Made by a program: the position numbers and the translations under genes. The notes below the pieces were generated by a model. The model had not been told where the DNA came from, made no database searches, and saw only the letters and a list, made by a program, of their open reading frames with translations. Positions 1-7,644 of a stretch of DNA of 64,000 nucleotides are shown here, piece by piece; positions within the stretch are counted from its first letter, which is position 1; each line of letters begins with the position of its first letter. Source of the stretch: Sulfidibacter corallicola (GTDB taxonomy: Bacteria; Acidobacteriota; Holophagae; Acanthopleuribacterales; Acanthopleuribacteraceae); assembly GCF_017498545.1 (NCBI RefSeq), contig NZ_CP071793.1, forward strand, positions 6,089,001-6,153,000, given 5' to 3'.

Positions 1-1302
1 AAGTTTCTCGACATCCCGCGCGAAGTGCTGATCACCTCCATGCGCGAGCACCAGAAATCCTTCACGGTTCAGGATCATCACGGCAAATTGATGCCCTACT
101 TCCTGTCGGTGGCATCCATCCCCACAGATCCCAAGGGCTTGGTGAAGAAGGGTAACGAATGGGTGCTGAACGCCCGGCTCTACGACGCCAAATTCTTCTG
201 GGAGACCGACCGCGAGCGATCCTTCGACCATTTCCGCGAGCGTCTCAAGAACGTCACCTTCATCAACGAGCTGGGTTCCTACCACGAGAAGACCCGGCGC
301 CTGGCCGGGCTGGTGGCCCACATGGCCGATGTCCTGGAGTACGGTTCCGCGGAACGCCAGGACCTGATCTTCGCGGCGGAGCAGTGCAAGTCCGACCTGG
401 TCAGTGATTTGGTCTTCGAGTTCGCCGAGCTCCAAGGCATCGTGGGCGGCCTGCTGCTGCGCCATCACGGCAAGAACGACCAGGTTTGGCGCGCCATCTA
501 CGGCCACTACCAGCCGGCCTCGATGGATGACGACCTGCCCGCCAATCGCAACGGCTGCCTGATTTCGATCGCCGACAAGCTGGATACCCTGGTGGGTTGT
601 TTCGCCGCGGGCATGATCCCCACCGGTTCCAAGGACCCCTACGCCCTGCGCCGCGCCGCACAAGGCGTGGTGCGCGTGTTGGTGGATGCCGAACTGCCCT
701 TCTCCCTGGACGAAATGTTGACGGTCTCCATCGGTCTCTATCGCCAGGCTGACAACGACGTGGTGCCCGACGAGAACCTGCACGAACAGTTGCGGAACTT
801 CCTGGTCGAGCGCATTCGCCACTACCTGCGCAAGGTGCGGGGGTTCGACTACGACGTGGTCGAGGGCGTCTTGGCCGCCGGGGTCGACCGCATCGACCAG
901 ACCCTGCCGCGGGCCGAGGCCGTCGCCGACCAACAGGAAAAAGACAACTTCCGCAGTCTGTCGCTGAGCTTGAAGCGCATGCAGAACGTCATCGCCGACG
1001 AGGCCGATCGCCTGCCCGATTTCGATGCCGAGCTCCTGGAAGAAATGCCGGAACGGACCTTCTGGGCCCAGTTCACCACCGTCAAGCACGACATCGAAAA
1101 GGCGGCCGACGAGGGCCGTTACAACGACGCGATGGACCTGATGGTGACCCTGGCCGATCCGGCCGAAGCCTATTTCGGCACCGATGGCGTCTACATCAAC
1201 GTGGACGAGGATCAGTTGCGTTTGAACCGCAAGGCCATGTGCCGGGAAATCGCCTTGACACTCGGGTTGGTGGCTGATATCAGTACATTAGCACCGAAAT
1301 GA
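1..1302 (+). CDS. glyS: Glycyl-tRNA synthetase beta subunit, 3' part
   Basis: The visible 433 codons are the C-terminal part of GlyS, which is about 690 residues in the usual alpha2beta2 enzyme; the 5' end lies outside the window. GlyS binds tRNA-Gly and works with the alpha subunit (GlyQ) to charge it with glycine in the cytoplasm. The frame opens with the family motif IPREVLITSMREHQK. It then has the HD-like segment (AEQCKSDLVSDLVFEFAELQ, then GIVGG) and ends with the DALR-type anticodon-binding region, where LRLNRKAM and VADISTL match the usual C-terminus. No internal break is seen. The next gene, ppdK, starts 74 bases downstream on the same strand with its own ribosome binding site. Confidence 0.95.
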   Translation, partial: KFLDIPREVLITSMREHQKSFTVQDHHGKLMPYFLSVASIPTDPKGLVKKGNEWVLNARLYDAKFFWETDRERSFDHFRERLKNVTFINELGSYHEKTRRLAGLVAHMADVLEYGSAERQDLIFAAEQCKSDLVSDLVFEFAELQGIVGGLLLRHHGKNDQVWRAIYGHYQPASMDDDLPANRNGCLISIADKLDTLVGCFAAGMIPTGSKDPYALRRAAQGVVRVLVDAELPFSLDEMLTVSIGLYRQADNDVVPDENLHEQLRNFLVERIRHYLRKVRGFDYDVVEGVLAAGVDRIDQTLPRAEAVADQQEKDNFRSLSLSLKRMQNVIADEADRLPDFDAELLEEMPERTFWAQFTTVKHDIEKAADEGRYNDAMDLMVTLADPAEAYFGTDGVYINVDEDQLRLNRKAMCREIALTLGLVADISTLAPK

Positions 1303-1376
1303 TTCCCTACTAGAGAAAAAGCTATCGGCCTGAAAATGGGTTGGTTGGGAAATTTGCCAAACGCAAGGAGTCTGGA

Positions 1377-4061
1377 ATGTCCGAGGTTTATCGTTTTTCA
1401 AAAACCGTGACCGATGGTGACGGCACGATGCGAGGTCTGTTGGGCGGAAAGGGAGCCGGTCTCGCCGAAATGTGCCGGATGGGCGTTCCCGTTCCTCCTG
1501 GTTTTACCATCAGCACCCGCTGCTGTATTTCCTATCTCGACGAGGGCGGCCAGCTTCCCGAAGACGTCCGTGCCGATGTCATGGAGAAGATGAAATGGCT
1601 GGAAGCCGAGCTGGGGAAATCCCTGAGCGGTGACGGCCCGCCGCTGCTGCTCTCGGTTCGCTCCGGCGCGCGCGTCTCGATGCCCGGCATGATGGATACC
1701 ATCCTGAACCTGGGCCTGAACGACCGCACGGTGGCCAAGCTCGCCGAGCAGAGCGGAAACGAGCGCTTCGCCTACGATTCCTTCCGTCGCTTCATCCAGA
1801 TGTACAGCAACGTGGTGCTGGGCCTGAGCCATTCCGACTTCGAGCGCATTCTCGAGGACGTGCGCGAAGACGAGGGCGTGGATCTGGATTCCCAGATTTC
1901 GCTCGACGGTCTGAAGCGCATCGTCGAGGAATACAAGGATCTGGTGCTGGAAGAGACCGATCAGGCTTTTCCCGAGGATCCCTACGACCAACTTTGGGGC
2001 GCGATCAACGCGGTATTCGAGTCTTGGAACAACGATCGCGCCATTCTCTATCGCAAGATCAACAACATCGACCACAAGTGGGGCACCGCGGTCAACGTGC
2101 AGAGCATGGTGTTCGGCAACATGGGCGACAGCTCGGGCACGGGTGTGTGCTTCAGCCGTGATCCGAGCACGGGCGAGCCGGGCCCTTACGGCGAGTACCT
2201 GCGCAACGCCCAGGGCGAAGACGTGGTCGCCGGCATCCGCACCCCCTTCAAGATCGACGATCCCAACGACCCCGAGAGCATGGCCGCCTGTTGGCCCGAG
2301 GTCTACCAACAGTTGTTGGATACGCTCGGCGTACTGGAAAAACATTTCGGCGACATGCAGGACACCGAATTCACGGTGGAAAACGGCCGGCTCTTCCTGT
2401 TGCAGACCCGCAACGGCAAGCGCACCAGCCGCGCCAGCCTGCGGATCGCCATCGACCTGTACAAGGAAGGCCTGATCGACAAACACGACGCGGTCCGCAA
2501 AGTGGAGCCGGACTCCATGTCCCAACTCCTGGCCAGTGAATTCGACCAGGATGCCAAGCAGAAATTGCTGGATTCCGGTCGTTTGCTGGGTCGCGGCCTG
2601 AACGCGGGACCGGGTGCCGCCACCGGTGTGGTCACCCTGAGCGCCGAGAAGGCGGTCGAGTTGCAAGAAGAGGGGATCCCCGTCATCCTGGTGCGCGAGG
2701 AGACCTCGCCCGAAGACATCGCCGGCATGCACGTGTCCAGCGGCATCCTCACCCAGCGCGGCGGCATGACGTCCCACGCCGCCGTGGTCGCGCGTGGCAT
2801 GGGCAAACCCTGTGTGGTCGGCTGCACGACCATGGTGGTACACACCGCGGAAGCCGCCATCCAGTTCGGCAAACGCACCATTCGCGAGGGTGCGTTCATT
2901 TCGATCGACGGCACGACCGGCGAAATCCTGGAAGGCAAGATCCCCACGACCGCATCGCCCCTGATCCAGCAATTGAGCGCGGGAACCGTCGAGCCGGGTT
3001 CCGAGGGCGAGCAGTTCGCCCTGCTGATGTCCTGGGTCGACGAAATCGCCAAGATCAAGGTGCGCACCAACGCCGATGCACCGGCCGATGCCAAGATCGC
3101 CCGGCTGCTGGGTGCCGTGGGCATCGGGCTCTGCCGCACCGAGCATATGTTCTTCGGTGAAGATCGCATCCAGCACGTGCGCAAAATGATTTTGGCGGCC
3201 GACGAGAGCACCCGCAACGAGGCCTTGGCGGCCCTGCAACCCTTTCAGGAGAACGATTTCTACGAGCTCTTCAAGGAGATGAACGGCATGCCGGTGACGA
3301 TTCGGCTGCTCGATCCGCCCCTGCACGAGTTCCTGCCCCACGGCGACAGCCTGATCGAGGGCCTGGCCCACTCGATGGGGATCACCAGCACCGCCGTCCG
3401 CCACCGTGTCAAGGACCTGGAAGAAGCCAATCCCATGTTGGGCCATCGCGGATGCCGCCTCGGCATTTCCCACCCCAGCATCTACCGCATGCAGGTGGCC
3501 GCCATCGTCGGTGCCGTGGTGCGGGCCCGCGCCGAGGGCATCGACGCCCAGGCCGAGATCATGGTACCCCTGGTGGGGGCCCAGGCCGAGCTGGACAAGG
3601 TCAAGGCCTCGATTCAACCCGTGGTTCGCGAGGCCGATCTCGATTTGCCGATCGGCACCATGATCGAGATCCCGCGCGCCGCCTTGACCGCCGACGAGAT
3701 CGCCGAGAGCGCCGACTTCTTCTCCTTCGGCACCAACGACCTCACCCAGTGCGGCATGGGCCTGTCACGCGACGATTCGGGCAGCTTCCTGCCGCTGTAC
3801 ATCGACGCCGGCATTTACGCCCGCGACCCGTTCAAGTCCATCGATCAGAAGGGGATCGGGAAATTGGTCTCGATGGCCGCCGACATGGGTCGCAAGACCC
3901 GACCGGGCATCAAGCTCGGCGTCTGCGGCGAGCATGGTGGGGATCCCGATAGCATTCGTTTCTTTTATAAGGTAGGCTTGGATTACGTTTCGTGCTCGCC
4001 CTACCGGGTGCCGATCGCCAAACTGGCCGCCGCGCGGGCCAGCCTCGAGGAGGGCGCTTGA
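1377..4061 (+). CDS. ppdK: Pyruvate, phosphate dikinase
   Basis: PPDK interconverts pyruvate, ATP and phosphate with phosphoenolpyruvate, AMP and diphosphate, linking glycolysis and gluconeogenesis. The product is 894 residues, the normal length. The N-terminal ATP-grasp domain begins with GGKGAGLAEM. The central swivelling domain has the phospho-carrier His in GGMTSHAAVVARG (near residue 467). The C-terminal PEP/pyruvate barrel ends with CGEHGGDP, typical of the family. I chose the ATG at 1377 because AAGGAG lies six bases upstream; an upstream in-frame start would add 12 poorly conserved residues. The stop overlaps a TTG start of the next gene, so the two are probably translated together. 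Confidence 0.97.
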   Translation: MSEVYRFSKTVTDGDGTMRGLLGGKGAGLAEMCRMGVPVPPGFTISTRCCISYLDEGGQLPEDVRADVMEKMKWLEAELGKSLSGDGPPLLLSVRSGARVSMPGMMDTILNLGLNDRTVAKLAEQSGNERFAYDSFRRFIQMYSNVVLGLSHSDFERILEDVREDEGVDLDSQISLDGLKRIVEEYKDLVLEETDQAFPEDPYDQLWGAINAVFESWNNDRAILYRKINNIDHKWGTAVNVQSMVFGNMGDSSGTGVCFSRDPSTGEPGPYGEYLRNAQGEDVVAGIRTPFKIDDPNDPESMAACWPEVYQQLLDTLGVLEKHFGDMQDTEFTVENGRLFLLQTRNGKRTSRASLRIAIDLYKEGLIDKHDAVRKVEPDSMSQLLASEFDQDAKQKLLDSGRLLGRGLNAGPGAATGVVTLSAEKAVELQEEGIPVILVREETSPEDIAGMHVSSGILTQRGGMTSHAAVVARGMGKPCVVGCTTMVVHTAEAAIQFGKRTIREGAFISIDGTTGEILEGKIPTTASPLIQQLSAGTVEPGSEGEQFALLMSWVDEIAKIKVRTNADAPADAKIARLLGAVGIGLCRTEHMFFGEDRIQHVRKMILAADESTRNEALAALQPFQENDFYELFKEMNGMPVTIRLLDPPLHEFLPHGDSLIEGLAHSMGITSTAVRHRVKDLEEANPMLGHRGCRLGISHPSIYRMQVAAIVGAVVRARAEGIDAQAEIMVPLVGAQAELDKVKASIQPVVREADLDLPIGTMIEIPRAALTADEIAESADFFSFGTNDLTQCGMGLSRDDSGSFLPLYIDAGIYARDPFKSIDQKGIGKLVSMAADMGRKTRPGIKLGVCGEHGGDPDSIRFFYKVGLDYVSCSPYRVPIAKLAAARASLEEGA

Positions 4062-5089
4062 ATCGACCGTCACCGTCATCTGCAGCTCGTGAAAACCACG
4101 GCCCCGCATCTCACTTGGCCACCGCTGAACTGTGTTTGCAACGCTTGGATTTCATGGGCGCCCGTTCCATTTTGCGCAAGCGCCTCGATCAGGGCGCCGA
4201 CGATTTCAAGACCTGGAACTTATTGGGCGTCTGTTGGGCTCAGATGGGTGATTACGGCCGCGCGGTCGAGGTGTTCCGCCGCTTTTCGGAACGCAAGAAC
4301 GCCAAAACCGTGCGGCACAAGGCGATGTTCAATCGCGGCCTGGCTCTCTTCTTTCGCGACCTGGAGCAGGTGGGCGATTGTTCCGTGGCGCGAACCATGG
4401 GGCCGCGTGCCATGCCCACCACCGTTCAGCCCGACCAATTGCCCAGGGATCCCTTCACCGAAGCGGTATCCATCTGGCAGGAGTTGCTGCGCCTGCGCAC
4501 CCATTCGAAAGACATCTTTTTCGCTCATTTGAGTTTCGCCTTCCTGCAGCGCGGCGACCTGGACCGGGCGCTGGACTGCATGATGAGCGCGCTGTCGATG
4601 AGCGAGCATTTCTACCTGACCCAGTACATTCTCGGCCGGCTTTTCCTGGACCTGTTTTACCTGAGCGCCGAGGGCAGCCATTACCCGATCAACCGCACGG
4701 TCGCCGAGTTCTTCGAGGTGGAAGAGTTCGAGATCATGTTCAAGGAAGGCGATCGGTGCGCCGTGCAGCGCGAGACCCACCTGGACATCGCCATGCAGGC
4801 CTTCCTGGAGGCGCGCCGCCAGAACCCGATGTCGTTGGAATCGACGCTGGGCCTGTCGCACACCTACCTTTTGGCGGGCATGCTGGAAGAGGCCTACGAG
4901 TCGCTGGCACACGCCGAAGCGCTGGCGCCCGATTCGCTGCAAACCCTGGAAATGGCCCTGGTGCTCCACCAACGCAGCGCCGCCCCACCGGAAACCATCC
5001 GGACCCTGGTCAACCGCATCCGCGAGCAGCGACGCCTGACGCCGCGCCAACCGGTCACCAACATCCTGCCCGCCCACTACCTGCTATAG
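4058..5089 (+). CDS. TPR-repeat protein coupled to ppdK
   Basis: A 343-residue protein of unknown specific function made largely of helical tetratricopeptide-like repeats. Examples are the stretches containing LLGVCWAQMGDYGRAVEVF, FAFLQRGDLDRALDCMMSAL and SHTYLLAGMLEEAYESL, the last followed by the TPR-like APDS. No signal peptide or membrane segment is evident, so it is probably a cytoplasmic scaffold. The start is placed at TTG 4058, which overlaps the ppdK stop (TTGA) and has AGGAGG just upstream within the ppdK coding sequence. This is a classical translational-coupling arrangement. The partner is unknown; the tight coupling suggests a role connected with PPDK or its expression, but that is inference. 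Confidence 0.8.
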   Translation: MNRPSPSSAARENHGPASHLATAELCLQRLDFMGARSILRKRLDQGADDFKTWNLLGVCWAQMGDYGRAVEVFRRFSERKNAKTVRHKAMFNRGLALFFRDLEQVGDCSVARTMGPRAMPTTVQPDQLPRDPFTEAVSIWQELLRLRTHSKDIFFAHLSFAFLQRGDLDRALDCMMSALSMSEHFYLTQYILGRLFLDLFYLSAEGSHYPINRTVAEFFEVEEFEIMFKEGDRCAVQRETHLDIAMQAFLEARRQNPMSLESTLGLSHTYLLAGMLEEAYESLAHAEALAPDSLQTLEMALVLHQRSAAPPETIRTLVNRIREQRRLTPRQPVTNILPAHYLL

Positions 5090-5146
5090 CGGCGGCAGGT
5101 TCCGGGCCTACCGGGTCGATCGTCCCGAGAAACAGGTTCGCAAGGG

Positions 5147-5923
5147 TCAAGATGAGGCATTGGGGGCCGATTTACTCTCTTCCAGGGCGCTGCCGACCTT
5201 CAATTCGGCGAACCAGTCCAGGAATTGCGTGACTTGGGCGCCTTTGAAAATGCCGCCGTGTTGCGGGCATAGATAGGTGACCTCCAACTGGCGAACCTGT
5301 TCGATCCACTGGTTTTTGGCCTCGTTGGAAGGCATCCAGCGCTTGTGAAAGCCCTCCATGTACTGGATATGGTTGTCGAAGTCTTCCACGTACAGCGTCT
5401 CGGCGTCCTCGGGCAGCAGCGCGGCGCCGATGTCTCCCGAGAAAATGATTTTGCAGACGGGATCGTAGAGCGAAAAATTACCGGACGAATGGCAATAGTG
5501 CGCGGGCAGGAGAACGAACTTGTGATGGGCGTTTTGGGCGCCGATCGTGGTGCCGCAATCAGGGACCTTGACGAAGCGGTCCACGTACTCGTGACCGAAG
5601 TGGGCGATGAACCCGGACCAGATCCAGGGCATGTAGATTTTCGCCTTGGGACAGAGCCCCATCCAGAGCGGTAGGCTGGACATGATGTCGGGATCCTGGT
5701 GGCTGCAGAAGAAATGGGTGATCGATTCGATCTCGATCACTTCGCTCACCGCGGCGGCCACCTGGGGAAAGATCTCGTAGCCACCGGGGTCCAGAAGCAG
5801 GCCCTCTCCTTCGTGGACGATCAGGTATTCGTTGGTATCGATGACGTGATCCGATTTCTCCGGATCTCTCCCGAAGACCCACCAGGTCACACCGTCCATT
5901 TCTGCGATCTTGTGTTTACGCAC
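5147..5923 (-). CDS. ODP-like diiron metallo-beta-lactamase-fold protein
   Basis: A 258-residue metallo-beta-lactamase-fold protein resembling the diiron domain of flavodiiron proteins but with no flavodoxin domain. That is the form known as ODP (oxygen-binding diiron protein). Expected metal ligands are visible in SHQDPD, LLPAHYCHSSGNF, FSGDIGAA and CPQHGGIF. ODPs in other bacteria bind oxygen at a diiron site and signal to chemotaxis proteins. I place the start at GTG 5923 because GAGGAGGA lies eight bases before it, and this start overlaps the stop of the upstream gene by eight bases. The upstream gene encodes a protein resembling an MCP signalling tip, which supports a sensor role rather than detoxification. 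An enzyme acting on another substrate cannot be excluded. Confidence 0.75.
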   Translation of the reverse strand: MRKHKIAEMDGVTWWVFGRDPEKSDHVIDTNEYLIVHEGEGLLLDPGGYEIFPQVAAAVSEVIEIESITHFFCSHQDPDIMSSLPLWMGLCPKAKIYMPWIWSGFIAHFGHEYVDRFVKVPDCGTTIGAQNAHHKFVLLPAHYCHSSGNFSLYDPVCKIIFSGDIGAALLPEDAETLYVEDFDNHIQYMEGFHKRWMPSNEAKNQWIEQVRQLEVTYLCPQHGGIFKGAQVTQFLDWFAELKVGSALEESKSAPNASS

Positions 5924-6611
5924 TGAGGCTGTCCTCCTCCACGGGTCCTTCGGTGCTGTCGAAAATGGCGAGAGCACCCTTCACTTTGGCCACGACGTCC
6001 TCGATTTCCAGGGCGAGCCGGTCGTTGAGGGTGACCAGTTGATCGGCGATATTCCGGAACGTGGTTTCCATGTGGGCCTGGCAGGAGGCCGCTTCGATTT
6101 TGAAAAAGGTGGCGACCATCGGAATGTGGATGGAGACCCGCGTGAGATCGAGCATGGTACCTTGGGTCATTTCGAGCTGGCGACGAAGCTTTTCCAGTTC
6201 GGAGATCAAGACGCAACCCATTCGATTGCGCGTGGATTCGATCAGGGCCCGGTTCTTCCCGGAGATCCCCGATTTCAGGACCATCTGGTACTTTTCACAC
6301 TGGCGGGCCTTGGCCGTGCTGACGAGGGCGTAGGTCGCCAACTGCGACGAATCGGAGGCGAGGCGGTCCTGGATGGCGGTCATTTTTTGGGTGATGGTTT
6401 GAAGTTCCTTGGCGATCGCGCTGATGGCGCGCCCGTTCGCACGCGAACGGGAAGCCAGCACTTCGGAGTTGATCGCCAATCGCCGAAGTGTTTCGATGCG
6501 GTGGAGAAACTTTCCAGCCAGAAGTTGAATGACCATGGAGCGACAGTACAGAGAAACCATGGTTTCTTTGGTCGGGAGCTCCTTGGCGGGTTTGTGACCT
6601 GCTAGGCTCAT
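5916..6611 (-). CDS. Soluble coiled-coil protein resembling a chemoreceptor tip
   Basis: A 231-residue, mostly helical protein with no membrane segment. Around residues 45-77 the sequence LAINSEVLASR, followed by NGRAISAIAKELQTIT, resembles the hairpin tip of methyl-accepting chemotaxis proteins (family pattern LALNAAIEAAR, then GRGFAVVAEEVRKLA). The tip Arg is kept while the neighbouring Glu residues are not. The remainder is coiled-coil-like with no HAMP, PAS or ligand-binding domain. It is translationally coupled to the ODP-like gene downstream. I infer a minimal cytoplasmic receptor-like partner of that diiron protein. The similarity is short, and an unrelated coiled coil is possible. Confidence 0.6.
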   Translation of the reverse strand: MSLAGHKPAKELPTKETMVSLYCRSMVIQLLAGKFLHRIETLRRLAINSEVLASRSRANGRAISAIAKELQTITQKMTAIQDRLASDSSQLATYALVSTAKARQCEKYQMVLKSGISGKNRALIESTRNRMGCVLISELEKLRRQLEMTQGTMLDLTRVSIHIPMVATFFKIEAASCQAHMETTFRNIADQLVTLNDRLALEIEDVVAKVKGALAIFDSTEGPVEEDSLSA

Positions 6612-6830
6612 CGATCCCTACTTGGTTTTCTATGCGAGTATGTCTTGATTTTACCCAACTTGGCGGCGAATGGGGTGCTCGAAATCGAAAAAAAGTGGAA
6701 GTGGACCTGCTCGGGGGTCGAAGGAGACGTCGCTTTTCGGTTCGAAAGGGTTTCGCCAGAGGTTTGACCGGCGCCCGGTGTCGTGATATCCCTATGAGTT
6801 CGCCCATTGGCGGCCAGGAGAACAGGACCC

Positions 6831-7505
6831 ATGATCGAAGACCGTGATTTTCCGATACCCGAACCCGACGACAACGCCGTCGCGGCGATGGAGAAGGCCT
6901 GGCGTCGCGCCGACCTCCAGCGCTACCTGGTTCGGTGGCAGACCAGCCCGATTCCCGAGGTGCCGACCCCGTTTTGGGACTTTTCCTGGCGTGCCCTGGA
7001 TATCGGTTGCGGCATGGGTCGCTACATTTTACGGGAAGGGGAGCGCCACCCCGAGCGGGCCTATCTCGGCGTCGACAAGGGCAATCTGCGCGGCGGCACC
7101 ATGCTGGATCGCGTGGGCGCGGCGGACCGACCCAACGTGTTCGGGCTCCACACCAACATCATTCCGCTGCTGCCCAAACTTCCGCCGAACTCGCTCGACC
7201 AGGTCAGCATCTTTTACCCCAACCCCTGGTGGCCCACCAAGCATCGCCAGAAGCGTTGGTCCTACCATCCGATCCTGCCGGTGTTGCCGAAGTTGCTGCG
7301 GCCAGGCGGACGGTTGTTGCTGACGTCCAACGAAGCCTTCTACCTCGGCGAGTTCCGCTACGCGGTGCTGCATCATCCCGAAATCACCGAGATGGCCACC
7401 AGTTACGCGGGCCCGATCCGCGAGACCGAGGGCCGCACCCATTTCGAGGCCAAGTTCATCACCGAGGGCACCCCCTGCGGCGAGGTCGTGTTCGTGCGTG
7501 GCTGA
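6831..7505 (+). CDS. trmB: tRNA (guanine-N7-)-methyltransferase family protein
   Basis: A 224-residue class I SAM-dependent methyltransferase of the TrmB family, which makes m7G46 in the variable loop of tRNA. The SAM-binding motif is ALDIGCGMGRYIL. The acidic motif after strand 2 is LGVDKGN, and the family signature appears as FYPNPWWPTKHRQKRW (usual form FPDPWPKKRHHKRR). LLRPGGRLLLTSNE follows, as in other class I enzymes. The signature is somewhat divergent, so the gene symbol is likely rather than certain. The ATG at 6831 has AGGAG ten bases upstream. The gene is divergent from the ODP pair, with a 219-base shared upstream region. Confidence 0.8.
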   Translation: MIEDRDFPIPEPDDNAVAAMEKAWRRADLQRYLVRWQTSPIPEVPTPFWDFSWRALDIGCGMGRYILREGERHPERAYLGVDKGNLRGGTMLDRVGAADRPNVFGLHTNIIPLLPKLPPNSLDQVSIFYPNPWWPTKHRQKRWSYHPILPVLPKLLRPGGRLLLTSNEAFYLGEFRYAVLHHPEITEMATSYAGPIRETEGRTHFEAKFITEGTPCGEVVFVRG

Positions 7506-7644
7506 TCGAGACAGTCGGGATTCGGGGCCGAGATGTCGGAGGGAGGCGAACCCCGCTTCTCGGCGGATGGTTTTAGAGAGAACGCGAGCGTCGAACGCGG
7601 GGTCGGTGGGCCGGTTTCCCCGAGACATCGGGTGTGGTCCGCGA

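Noticed and set aside
1398-3617. Minus-strand open frame of 739 codons opposite ppdK
   Set aside because: The plus strand carries a full PPDK with all motifs; the antisense frame is rich in His/Gly/Ala/Asp and has no domain. High GC content explains its length.
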